DNA of 32,535 bases from contig JAUQYW010000355.1 in the NCBI GenBank assembly GCA_030587525.1, forward strand, positions 1-32,535. Direction: 5' to 3'. A program made the position numbers and the translations under genes. Source of the DNA: Candidatus Sigynarchaeota archaeon. Its GTDB lineage: Archaea > Asgardarchaeota > Lokiarchaeia > Sigynarchaeales > Sigynarchaeaceae. Position 1 is the stretch's first letter, and each line of letters starts with the position of its first letter. The notes below the pieces were generated by a model. The model saw only the letters and a list, made by a program, of their open reading frames with translations. It was not told where the DNA came from and did no database searches. Below are positions 1 to 7,081 of this stretch, piece by piece.

Positions 1-2
1 AA

Positions 3-179
3 CGAAAGAAGCAAACCCTGCTGAAACTCATGAAAGAGGTTCCTGTCGTCGATGTCCTGGAGATCCTGTCAAAAACATTGCCACGCAGGTGCGTGCGATT
101 TCTAGAGGCCGAAGAAAAGGTTGCAAGGAAAGTTCATGCTATGCTCGGAGCAAAGCTCGAGTTCGCCACTATCGGATAG
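3..179 (+). CDS. C-terminal end of an unidentified protein (partial)
   Basis: An open frame enters from the left edge and ends at TAG (177-179), giving 58 residues. It is rich in Lys, Arg, Glu and Leu, contains VVDVLEILSKTLPRRCVRFL and ends KLEFATIG. The composition suggests a folded helical C-terminus rather than chance, because no stop interrupts the frame while the other two frames break. I do not recognise the family. Its start lies outside the window, so length and function cannot be judged. Confidence 0.5.
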   Translation, partial: RKKQTLLKLMKEVPVVDVLEILSKTLPRRCVRFLEAEEKVARKVHAMLGAKLEFATIG

Positions 180-307
180 CAAATTGGGGGCATGAACAGA
201 AATCGGTGAGGACGATGTAGAGAAGAGCATGGCGGGATCGAAAAAAGATAGGAAAGAATGGAAGAAAGGCTTGAAGAATCAATGACCGGTCGAAAAACTT
301 GAGGCTT

Positions 308-387
308 TTCCAATAACGTCTCCTACATGTCAGCGCATGTCAAAGGTTATTTCCAATAACGTCTAATACATGTCAAAGCACATGCCA
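308..387. repeat. Imperfect direct repeat, two copies 43 bp apart
   Basis: CCAATAACGTCT occurs at 310-321 and again at 353-364. Both copies are followed by a TACATGTCA-type stretch and a second CATG, so each unit is about 35 bp. The pair lies in the roughly 220-bp space between the partial upstream gene and the small membrane-protein gene at 402. It could be a duplicated regulator-binding site or a small tandem duplication. Only two copies are present, so it is not a CRISPR array. Confidence 0.5.
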
Positions 388-401
388 TAAGTCGATGCAT
401 T

Positions 402-539
402 ATGCCGCGATATCGCACCGGAAAATTGACCGCAGCAGAAAAGAACAGGAGAAACCTGGGCTTCGCGATCATCTTGATTCTACTCATTTCCTTGGTCATC
501 ACGCTGGTCGTGTTCATGTCGACGTTCAAAGGCAGTTGA
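402..539 (+). CDS. Small single-helix membrane protein (45 aa)
   Basis: ATG at 402 to TGA at 537-539 encodes 45 residues. The first 18 are basic and polar (MPRYRTGKLTAAEKNRRN). They are followed by an uninterrupted hydrophobic segment of about 22 residues (FAIILILLISLVITLVVF) and a short polar tail (MSTFKGS). This is the classic layout of a one-pass membrane peptide with a cytosolic positive N-terminus. The gene ends 8 bp before the gelsolin-like gene, which suggests one transcript. No strong ribosome-binding site is visible and no family is recognised; it does not match Sec61-beta or SecE. The clear membrane segment argues against a chance frame. Confidence 0.45.
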   Translation: MPRYRTGKLTAAEKNRRNLGFAIILILLISLVITLVVFMSTFKGS

Positions 540-547
540 AAGAAGCC

Positions 548-1273
548 ATGAGCGAGAAAAAAGAGAAGGAAACGGTCAAGATATTCCGCTTCAACAAGGA
601 CCTGGGAGAGTTCGAGGAAATTCCACCTGAGAAGATACCACCAGATGGCATCAAGAAACTGCTTCAAGATAATCCGACGGATTCTTACGCCATATTTCAA
701 GTACCTTACATCGTTTGGTTATATCACGGTTCCCAGACGTCCGTGCAGACCAAGTTCACGTCGGCGAGGATGATCTCGAAGCTGCGCGATGATATCCTGC
801 TGGGGGCAAAGATCGTGACGGTCGACGAGGGGAGCGAGCCACTCCCGTTTAAATTCGTCACGAAGATGGCAGACCCAAAGGATTTCGGCATAGAGCAAGG
901 CGCGGCGGAATACAAGCCCGCGTACACGGGCACCGAGGAGGATATGACCAAGCTCGAGAAGATGTCGCTAGAGAAAGTTTCCCTCCTGCTCGAACAAATT
1001 CCCACACCTGACGGTTTCGAGCGCGAAGTGGTTATCCACGACAACGCACTCTATGCCGTGAAAAACGCGCGTCGCAGGTTCATGGGCTCTGAAATCGAGG
1101 AAATCGAGTTGATCCCGCTCCCGAAAGATGCGAGCATCGAAAGTGGCACATATCTCGCCAAAGATTTAAATCCCAGATTGTTCTTCGAGAATAACAAGCT
1201 CTTGCTCATCGAATTGCTCCGGAAAACCGAACAGCGGAAGAAGCAAGAAACCTTGTTTGACAAGCTGGCGTGA
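548..1273 (+). CDS. Gelsolin-like domain protein
   Basis: 241 residues from ATG 548. The frame stays open upstream to 395, but that part overlaps the small membrane-protein gene in another frame and is less protein-like. Residues about 45-105 resemble a gelsolin/villin repeat: a hydrophobic strand followed by IVWLYHGSQTS (compare the YVWIG/YVWHG core of gelsolin), a helix with conserved Lys and Ala, then IVTVDEGSEPLPFKF, matching the V-x-E-G-x-E-P-x-x-F signature. The remaining 130 residues are charged and unassigned. In eukaryotes gelsolin repeats bind, cap or sever actin, and Asgard archaea are known to encode gelsolin-domain proteins acting on Asgard actins. Actin regulation here is inference. 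The gene sits just before a RING-like gene and aIF2-gamma. Confidence 0.6.
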   Translation: MSEKKEKETVKIFRFNKDLGEFEEIPPEKIPPDGIKKLLQDNPTDSYAIFQVPYIVWLYHGSQTSVQTKFTSARMISKLRDDILLGAKIVTVDEGSEPLPFKFVTKMADPKDFGIEQGAAEYKPAYTGTEEDMTKLEKMSLEKVSLLLEQIPTPDGFEREVVIHDNALYAVKNARRRFMGSEIEEIELIPLPKDASIESGTYLAKDLNPRLFFENNKLLLIELLRKTEQRKKQETLFDKLA

Positions 1274-1306
1274 ACGCCAACCGCTGGCAAGAGAGGTGCG
1301 TGGCAA

Positions 1307-1678
1307 GTGGATGAAAATTCCAAGGAAAAACAAGATGACGACAAGACCATAACCAATATCAAGTTCAAGGCACTTGCCATAAAAAAAGACATCCCGATCG
1401 ATTTTTGGAAAAAAAAAGACGATGCCGATTCCGACGAGCCCACGATTCTCGAAGTGCACGAGGCAAACGAGGGCGTGCCGGTTCGGGGCAAATGCATCGT
1501 TTGCTATAAACCGATTTACCAGAACGATGCCGATGTCTTTTCATGCCCGAATTGTAGCCGTGAAGCGCATTACCTTTGTGCGACGATCTTCATCACGGAA
1601 CACCAGATTTGCCCGGTATGCTCGTCAAAGCTCCAAATCAACAAAACGACTGGAAAGTACACGGTCGTGAAGAAATAA
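1307..1678 (+). CDS. Small RING-type zinc-finger protein
   Basis: 123 residues starting at GTG 1307, preceded by GAGAGGTG at 1291-1298, a fitting ribosome-binding site. The N-terminal 55 residues are charged and probably flexible. Then comes a cross-brace-type zinc finger: C63-x2-C66, C80-x2-C83, H88-x2-C91, C102-P-x-C105. The CPNC-x4-H-x2-C spacing is a RING variant also seen in archaeal and eukaryotic proteins. RING proteins commonly act as ubiquitin E3 ligases, and some Asgard archaea carry E1/E2/ubiquitin-like genes with a small RING protein. None of those partners is in this window, so an E3 role is inference; a simple zinc-binding adaptor is equally possible. The gene follows the gelsolin-like gene by 33 bp, probably in the same transcript. 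Confidence 0.65.
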   Translation: MDENSKEKQDDDKTITNIKFKALAIKKDIPIDFWKKKDDADSDEPTILEVHEANEGVPVRGKCIVCYKPIYQNDADVFSCPNCSREAHYLCATIFITEHQICPVCSSKLQINKTTGKYTVVKK

Positions 1679-1768
1679 ACCAGCATTGAAAAGTAAAATA
1701 AATGGCTCGTGCTTATTTTAGAATGAGCCGGATCGAATACCACGAGACCGGCACCACCACACGCTTGA

Positions 1769-3226
1769 GTGAACCACGCCTTGGGAAAGAAAAAACGGCC
1801 AATAAAATCATCGGACGATGTTGAAGTACCGGAGGAGGAACCACAAGAAGTATCCGCCTCGGAAGGAGCCCAGCAAGCTCAGGAAATGCCGCAAGAAGTG
1901 TTCAAACCCGTCGATAAATCCAATACAACGATGGAGGAAGCAGAAAAACTGCAAGCCGAGATGAACCTCGGCACGTGCGGCCACGTGGATCATGGCAAGA
2001 CGACGTTGGTCCAGGCGTTATCTGGCGTGCGAACTGACCGGTACTCTGAAGAGGTCGAGCGAGGCATCTCGATCAAGCTCGGTTATGCAGATACGATCAT
2101 TGCGCGCTGCACCAAGTGTCCAGAGCCGGATTGCTATTGGACCAAGGAAATGATCAAGCAAGAGTTCCTGAAGAAGGGACAGAAGGCAAAGGAAATCACT
2201 TTCAATAAGTGTCCAGCATGTGGCGGGGACATCAAGGTTTTGCGCAAGATATCGTTTGTCGATTCACCTGGCCACGAAATTCTCATGGCGACCATGCTTT
2301 CTGGTGCATCCTTGATGGATGGGGCCATGTTACTCGTCGCAGCCGACGAGAAAGTGCCCCAACCACAAACCCGGGAGCACATGGCTGCCCTGGATATTAT
2401 GAACATCAAGAACATCGTGATCGTGCAAAACAAGATCGATGCTGTTCCCCGGGAGAAATCGATCGAAAATTTCCAGGGCATCGTAGCCTTTACGAAAGGA
2501 ACCGTAGCGGAAAATGCGCCGATCTTGCCTGTATCGGCCGTGTTCAAAACAAACTTGCACGAGCTGGTCATGTATATCGAAAAATACATCCCGACCCCCA
2601 AGCGAGACCCAGCGAAACTCACGCGATTTTTCATCGCGCGAAGCTTCGATGTCAATAAGCCTGGAACTAAGATTCCCAACTTGCAGGGCGGCGTGTTCGG
2701 AGGTTCCCTCGGCGGGGGAATGTTGAAGATGGGTGACGAGATCGAGATCAAGCCCGGCTTGAAGCTGGACGACAAGTACGTTGAATTGACCACGATGATA
2801 GAATCCATAAGCGTGGGTTCCGCTCTTGCCGATCAAGCAGGCCCGGGAGGACTGCTCGGCATAAAAACAAAACTTGATCCAAGCATTACGAAATCCGATG
2901 GCTTGATCGGTTGCGTGCTTGGAAAGAAAGGTCAATTGCCCCCGTCGACTGATAGCATCGCGATCAGTGCACAGCTGCTCGATCGCGTGGTCGGCACGCA
3001 GGATGGCTCCATGAAAGTCGAACCACTCAAGATCGGCGAGAACATCCTCGTCTCCATCGGTACGACAACGACCCTCGGGGGAATTACATCGATCACGAAA
3101 AATAAGGTCCGCCTTAAGCTCGTGCGCCGGATATGCTCTGACCCGGGAATGCCCCTTGCGATCTCGCGCAATTTCAACAATCGCTGGCGGCTCGTGGGTT
3201 GGGGAAAGCTCGAGGAAATCTCTTGA
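1769..3226 (+). CDS. eif2g: Translation initiation factor 2 gamma subunit (aIF2-gamma)
   Basis: GTPase subunit of the archaeal aIF2 complex, which carries Met-tRNAi to the small ribosomal subunit. Visible motifs: P-loop GHVDHGKTT (residues 71-79), switch I region with GISIKLGY, a zinc knuckle (CTKC and CPAC pairs, about 113-160), DSPGHE (G3), NKID (G4), SAV (G5), then the two beta-barrel domains. From GTG 1769 the protein is 485 residues, about 65 longer than usual; the extra N-terminus is Lys-rich then Glu/Gln-rich. ATG 1931 (residue 55) would give 431 residues, closer to the family norm, but neither start has a clear ribosome-binding site. It heads a run of translation-related genes on the plus strand (deoxyhypusine synthase, Tsr3). 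Confidence 0.95.
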   Translation: MNHALGKKKRPIKSSDDVEVPEEEPQEVSASEGAQQAQEMPQEVFKPVDKSNTTMEEAEKLQAEMNLGTCGHVDHGKTTLVQALSGVRTDRYSEEVERGISIKLGYADTIIARCTKCPEPDCYWTKEMIKQEFLKKGQKAKEITFNKCPACGGDIKVLRKISFVDSPGHEILMATMLSGASLMDGAMLLVAADEKVPQPQTREHMAALDIMNIKNIVIVQNKIDAVPREKSIENFQGIVAFTKGTVAENAPILPVSAVFKTNLHELVMYIEKYIPTPKRDPAKLTRFFIARSFDVNKPGTKIPNLQGGVFGGSLGGGMLKMGDEIEIKPGLKLDDKYVELTTMIESISVGSALADQAGPGGLLGIKTKLDPSITKSDGLIGCVLGKKGQLPPSTDSIAISAQLLDRVVGTQDGSMKVEPLKIGENILVSIGTTTTLGGITSITKNKVRLKLVRRICSDPGMPLAISRNFNNRWRLVGWGKLEEIS

Positions 3227-3305
3227 ACTCGCCAAGTCATACCAGCAAATCTTTCATCAAACCAGTTCTTTTTTCGAATCCATCGAATAGACCTTTTTTC
3301 ACGGG

Positions 3306-4262
3306 ATGATTATGGTAAAACCCGAGGAATCAAAACATGTCTGCAACGTGGACCAGTTCAACATCGAAAAGGGGGAAACAATTTCCACGCTGATGAAATC
3401 ATTTGCCGGTACCGGATTCAACGCGAAGCGCCTCGGCATGGCTTGCGAGATCTATGAAGCAATGGTGAAGGATAGGAAATGCGTGAAGATCATGACCCTC
3501 GCCGGCGCCATGGTTCCTGCTGGGATGCGCGCCGTCATCTCGGACTTCGTCCGCAGCGGGTTCGTCGACATCCTCGTGACCACCGGTGCCAACCTCACCC
3601 ATGATCTCATCGAAAGTATTGGCTGCCATCACCAGCAAGGATCCGATCAAGTTTCTGATGCGGAGCTCCACGAACACGAGATCAACCGCATTTATGACGT
3701 GTTTATGCCGAATAATGCTTATGAATCGATGGAAGATTTCATCCGGACGCTGAAATTTGACAAGACAATTCCCGTCGTCGAGTTTCTGGATTTTCTCGGG
3801 GGTGAATTGGAGCGGCTACCTGCAGAAGCCGTGCGGGACTCGATCCTGCGCACGTGCCACGAGAAAAAGGTGCCGATCTACTGCCCCGCGTTCACGGATT
3901 GCGGCCTCGGCATCCAGCTCGCCATGAACAACCGTGGGTTGAAGCTCGATCTCTTCGAAGACCTCAACCGCATGATCGGCAAGGCGTGGGATTCCGAGGA
4001 CGTTGGCGTGTTCATCATTGGCGGCGGGGTGCCGAAGAATTACACGTTCCAGGCTCTGCAATTCTCCCCGAACAGCGCGAGTTATGCGATCCAGGTCACG
4101 ACGGATCGCCCGGAGCCGGGTGGCTTGAGCGGCGCGACGCTGAGCGAGGCAGTCTCGTGGGGGAAGGTCAACGAAAAGGCGAGGACCATCACGGTCATCT
4201 GCGACGCGACCATCGCCGTGCCGCTCATCCTGGCATACTTGAAAGACACTTGCACGGCTTAA
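3306..4262 (+). CDS. dys: Deoxyhypusine synthase
   Basis: 318 residues. The enzyme moves the aminobutyl group of spermidine, using NAD, to one lysine of initiation factor aIF5A, the first step of hypusine formation. The family match runs end to end: MTLAGAMVPAGMR, a TTGANLTHD dinucleotide-site segment, CPAFTDCGLGIQ, IGGGVPKN, and the catalytic-lysine motif SWGKV near the end (Lys287, equal to the human active-site lysine), followed by VICDATIAVPL. ATG codons at 3306 and 3312 are both possible; the second has GGGA at a better distance. The gene lies 79 bp after aIF2-gamma and 7 bp before tsr3, so dys and tsr3 are almost certainly co-transcribed. Confidence 0.95.
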   Translation: MIMVKPEESKHVCNVDQFNIEKGETISTLMKSFAGTGFNAKRLGMACEIYEAMVKDRKCVKIMTLAGAMVPAGMRAVISDFVRSGFVDILVTTGANLTHDLIESIGCHHQQGSDQVSDAELHEHEINRIYDVFMPNNAYESMEDFIRTLKFDKTIPVVEFLDFLGGELERLPAEAVRDSILRTCHEKKVPIYCPAFTDCGLGIQLAMNNRGLKLDLFEDLNRMIGKAWDSEDVGVFIIGGGVPKNYTFQALQFSPNSASYAIQVTTDRPEPGGLSGATLSEAVSWGKVNEKARTITVICDATIAVPLILAYLKDTCTA

Positions 4263-4269
4263 ACGGCGA

Positions 4270-4815
4270 ATGACCATGGCCGAGCCGGAATCACCGCCAG
4301 GAACGCGCAAACCATTCCCGCTCCAGTTGCACGTGCTGCATTTGGACCAGGACGATCCCAAGAAGTGCACGGCCAAGAAGTTGAAAAAATTCGGATTCGT
4401 CCGGTTGCACCCGACCTTGAGGACCGTGCCTGTGCAGTCCATCAAGCTCGATCCCTATGCCGACACGGTCATGAGCATCATGGACCGCGACATCATCTTG
4501 CGCCACGGGCTGACCGTTATCGATTGCTCGTGGAACGAGGCAAGCAGCGTGTTCAAGAATATGCGGTTAAAAAATGGCCGCCGGCTCTCGGTCATTTTCC
4601 TCGCGGGGAACCCCATCAACTATGCCATGCCCGGTAAGCTTAGCTCGGTCGAGGCTTTCGCCGCGGCCTTGATCATCACGGGTTTTTTCGAGGAAGCAGA
4701 AGTCTTGCTTTCGAAATTCACGTGGGGGCACACGTTCCTCGAACTCAACAAGCCCCGCATCGGCGAGATAAAAGCAGAATTGGCATCGCGAGGAATCAAA
4801 CCGGCGCGCCCTTGA
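4270..4815 (+). CDS. tsr3: Tsr3-type rRNA aminocarboxypropyltransferase
   Basis: 181 residues, normal for the archaeal family. Tsr3 transfers the 3-amino-3-carboxypropyl group of S-adenosylmethionine to a hypermodified uridine of small-subunit rRNA near the decoding site. Diagnostic stretches are DDPKKCTAKKL, LDPYAD, IDCSWNEA, AGNPINYAMPGKLSSVEAF and KFTWGHTFLELN, all in family order. Starts at ATG 4270 or 4276 are equivalent. It follows dys by 7 bp. The convergent thermosome gene ends at 4881, leaving a 65-bp spacer. The identification is firm; enzyme activity is by family. Confidence 0.92.
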   Translation: MTMAEPESPPGTRKPFPLQLHVLHLDQDDPKKCTAKKLKKFGFVRLHPTLRTVPVQSIKLDPYADTVMSIMDRDIILRHGLTVIDCSWNEASSVFKNMRLKNGRRLSVIFLAGNPINYAMPGKLSSVEAFAAALIITGFFEEAEVLLSKFTWGHTFLELNKPRIGEIKAELASRGIKPARP

Positions 4816-4880
4816 CTGGCACGGGCTAGAATCGCAATTGTAACGAGAAAAAAGAGGAGTATTGAAAAGTAAGTTGATTT

Positions 4881-6521
4881 TTAGTCCATGTCAGGCTCGC
4901 CGCCGGGTGGAGGACCTCCGGGACCGCCCTTGCCGCCACCGGCCGATTTCCTGGATTGGATTACATCATCGATGCGCAAGATCGTGCTCGCTGCTTCCGT
5001 TGCCGATTTCAAGGTTTGCTCGATCACGACCTTGGGTTGGATCACGTTCGCGGCCATCATATCTTCGACCTTGCCCGTGAAAAGATTGATCCCCGCGTTT
5101 TTCTGTCCTTCCTTGTGCTTGGACCGGAGTTCGACGATCACGTTGACCGGGTCAATACCACCATTCTCTGCGAGCACAGCAGGAATGATCTCGAGCACGT
5201 CCGCGAAATATTCGACGGCAATTTGCTCGCGACCGCTGACCGTTTCCTTGAATTTCCTGAGGACCGATGCGAGTTCCGCCTCGATCGCCCCGCCTCCGAC
5301 AACGAAGGCGGGATTTTCGATGGCATCCGCGACGACGCAGAGCGCATCGTGCAAGGCGCGGTCGAGCTCGTCGAGAACATGTTCGGTGCCGGCACGGACG
5401 AGCATAGAAACGGATTTCGGGTTCTTGCATTCCTCGATGTAGATCATCTGGTCCTTGCCCGTTTTACGTTCCTCCGCGAGCCCGGCGTTGCCGAGATCCT
5501 TGGCCGTGAGCTCGCGAACGCTGTTAATGACGCGGGCATGAGTTGCCCGGGCGAGCTTGTCGATGTCGGACTTCTTGACACGCCTGATGGCCATAATACC
5601 CGCCTGGGCGAGAAAGTTTTGCGCGTCATCATCGATGCCCTTCTGGCAGAACACGACGTTCGCACCCGCAGCCTTGATCGCATCAACCATCTTCCGCAGC
5701 ATCTTCTCTTCCTCGTCGAGGAATGCTTGCATCTGGGCTGGGTTCTTGATCTTGACCTCGGCATCGAACTCGGTCTTGGTGATCTCGAGCGCAGCGTCGA
5801 GAAGGGCAATCTTCGCGCCCTCGATGCGCTTGGGCATGGACGAGCTCACGACCTCCTTGTCGATGATGAGGCCCTTGATCAGCCTCGTCTCGTGCATCGA
5901 GGTTCCTTCTTTCTTGATGATCTGGATGTTCTTGATGTCACAGATAGCCTTCCCATCGCGCATATCCTTGATTTCAAGGCACGCGTCGACGACGATGTCT
6001 GCCATAATATCTTTCTCGCCAGCGATTCCCTTGCTGTTCATGGAAGTCCTGGCGAGTTGCTTGAGAATTATTTTGTCATCCTTAGGTATTTTCGAGGCGA
6101 TCGCGTCGATCGTTTCTATCGCCTTGTCCAACGCGATCTTGTAGCCTTTCACGATGACGGTCGGGTGGATGCCTTGATCGAGCAATTCCTGGGCCACCTT
6201 GAGCAGCGTGCCGGCGATGAGAACCGTGCTGGTCGTCCCGTCCCCGACCTTCTCGTCCTGGCTCTTCGCCAGCTGCACCATCATCTTGGCCATAGGATGA
6301 TCAGCTTCCATCTCGTCCAAGATGGTCGCGCCGTCGTTCGTGATGGTCACGTCACCGAGATTGTCAACCATCAACTTGTCCAGACCTTTTGGGCCCAATG
6401 TTGATTTGATGACCTCGCTGATGGCCATGGCAGCGGCGATGTTATTTTTCTGGGCGTCCTTGCCCGTCTTGCGCTCGGTGCCCTCTTTGAGCACGAGCAC
6501 GGGTATTCCTTCAAGAGTCAT
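4881..6521 (-). CDS. thsA: Thermosome subunit (group II chaperonin)
   Basis: 546 residues, full length for the family. It forms a double-ring ATP-driven folding chamber in the cytosol. Visible are LGPKG (42-46) and NDGATI (62-67) of the equatorial domain, the nucleotide-binding GDGTTS (93-98), an apical/lid region in the middle, GGGAIE in the C-terminal equatorial half, and a Gly/Pro-rich tail (GGGKGGPGGPPPG) like the GGM tails of chaperonins. ATG start at 6521. A TATA box (CTTATATAG on the minus strand, 6601-6609) lies about 80 bp upstream, giving an inferred leader near 55 nt. It is the only chaperonin gene in the window, monocistronic, and convergent with tsr3. Confidence 0.97.
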   Translation of the reverse strand: MTLEGIPVLVLKEGTERKTGKDAQKNNIAAAMAISEVIKSTLGPKGLDKLMVDNLGDVTITNDGATILDEMEADHPMAKMMVQLAKSQDEKVGDGTTSTVLIAGTLLKVAQELLDQGIHPTVIVKGYKIALDKAIETIDAIASKIPKDDKIILKQLARTSMNSKGIAGEKDIMADIVVDACLEIKDMRDGKAICDIKNIQIIKKEGTSMHETRLIKGLIIDKEVVSSSMPKRIEGAKIALLDAALEITKTEFDAEVKIKNPAQMQAFLDEEEKMLRKMVDAIKAAGANVVFCQKGIDDDAQNFLAQAGIMAIRRVKKSDIDKLARATHARVINSVRELTAKDLGNAGLAEERKTGKDQMIYIEECKNPKSVSMLVRAGTEHVLDELDRALHDALCVVADAIENPAFVVGGGAIEAELASVLRKFKETVSGREQIAVEYFADVLEIIPAVLAENGGIDPVNVIVELRSKHKEGQKNAGINLFTGKVEDMMAANVIQPKVVIEQTLKSATEAASTILRIDDVIQSRKSAGGGKGGPGGPPPGGEPDMD

Positions 6522-6600
6522 AAGTTCATCACATTTAGCGTGGATATTCTTTAACGGGATTGAATGATCGAAAATTAAAAAATTTTGCCGACATGGACTT

Positions 6601-6609
6601 CTATATAAG
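6601..6609 (-). promoter_or_regulatory. TATA box of the thermosome gene
   Basis: CTTATATAG on the minus strand, about 80 bp before the thermosome start codon. Transcription would begin near 6575, leaving a leader of about 55 nt. No other gene lies between. Confidence 0.55.
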
Positions 6610-6666
6610 CAAGCCCGGGATTCGTTCGACTGGCTGTTCCGGTGCCCTTGACGAGGGAGGGAGGGA

Positions 6667-6674
6667 TTTATAAA
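6667..6674 (+). promoter_or_regulatory. TATA box without a matching protein gene
   Basis: TTTATAAA on the plus strand, facing away from the thermosome promoter. Transcription would start near 6697, but the next protein start (TrpB2, 7082) is almost 400 bp away and a T-rich tract at 6800-6815 intervenes. It may drive the possible small RNA described next. Confidence 0.4.
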
Positions 6675-6696
6675 CCGCGAGGCGAATAGTAACTTA

Positions 6697-6815
6697 ATTC
6701 AATCGGGTTGACATCATGGTTGCTGCGTACCGGACTTTTTCATGGTCCTGGCGGGAATAAACAGATACGCACAAGCGGATGCAACGATAGTCTAGCTAGC
6801 GTTTTTTCTTCTTTC
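6697..6815 (+). ncRNA. Possible structured small RNA between thsA and trpB2
   Basis: The segment lies between a plus-strand TATA box (6667-6674) and a T-rich tract (GTTTTTTCTTCTTT, about 6800-6814) and contains no convincing protein. Two stacked complementary arms are visible: TGCGTA (6724-6729) with TACGCA (6766-6771), extended by GTTGC (6719-6723) with GCAAC (6781-6785) across a bulge. The only reading frame from an ATG (6716) is 14 codons. Promoter, fold and terminator-like end together suggest a short RNA of about 115 nt. No known RNA family is recognised, and boundaries are estimates. Confidence 0.3.
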
Positions 6816-6823
6816 GCACCGAT

Positions 6824-6874
6824 CGCGTGAAAAATGAACGAGCGGGCCGCATGCGTCGTTTTCCTTTTCACGCG
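6824..6874. repeat. Inverted repeat with nested arms
   Basis: CGCGTGAAAA (6824-6833) is repeated as its exact reverse complement TTTTCACGCG (6865-6874). Inside lies a second pair, AACGA (6837-6841) and TCGTT (6856-6860). As RNA this would form one long interrupted hairpin around a GC-rich tip. It lies about 210 bp before TrpB2 with no gene over it. It could be a leader structure, a small-RNA fold or a protein-binding palindrome. Confidence 0.5.
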
Positions 6875-6911
6875 TACCGTCGATGTTTTTGAAATCCAGC
6901 GTGCGTTACTT

Positions 6912-6930
6912 CTCGTAAGTATATAACGAG
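6912..6930 (+). promoter_or_regulatory. TATA-like box framed by a short inverted repeat
   Basis: CTCGT (6912-6916) and ACGAG (6926-6930) flank AAGTATATA. A TATA-like element inside a palindrome is a common repressor layout in archaea. It precedes TrpB2 by about 150 bp; a closer TATA-like TTATAA lies at 7033-7038. Which one is used cannot be told from sequence. Confidence 0.3.
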
Positions 6931-7032
6931 TTAGCGAGGCACGTGATAGACATGTATACGTCGATGTTAAGAACGTAATCTTGATGTTATTCATTATCAA
7001 CAACGCATAAAAACAAAGAATAAAAAATAAAG

Positions 7033-7038
7033 TTATAA
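7033..7038 (+). promoter_or_regulatory. Proximal TATA-like box of TrpB2
   Basis: TTATAA in an A-rich context 44 bp before the TrpB2 ATG, predicting a leader of roughly 20 nt that would include the weak ribosome-binding site AAAGG at 7069-7073. Confidence 0.4.
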
Positions 7039-7081
7039 CCCGAAGAACAAACGAAAAAAAACATACACAAAGGTATCTACT

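Noticed and set aside
308..387. CRISPR array
   Set aside because: Only two imperfect copies, with spacers far too short and no cas genes.
2330..3235. Minus-strand frame opposite aIF2-gamma
   Set aside because: Shadow of a firmly identified gene; no family features.
4956..6404. Long open frame opposite the thermosome gene (482 codons)
   Set aside because: It is antisense to a fully identified chaperonin gene; long antisense frames follow from the codon use of GC-rich genes.
6740..7003. Minus-strand frame of 87 codons between thsA and TrpB2
   Set aside because: Composition is not protein-like, no ribosome-binding site is seen, and it overlaps the hairpins and TATA boxes.
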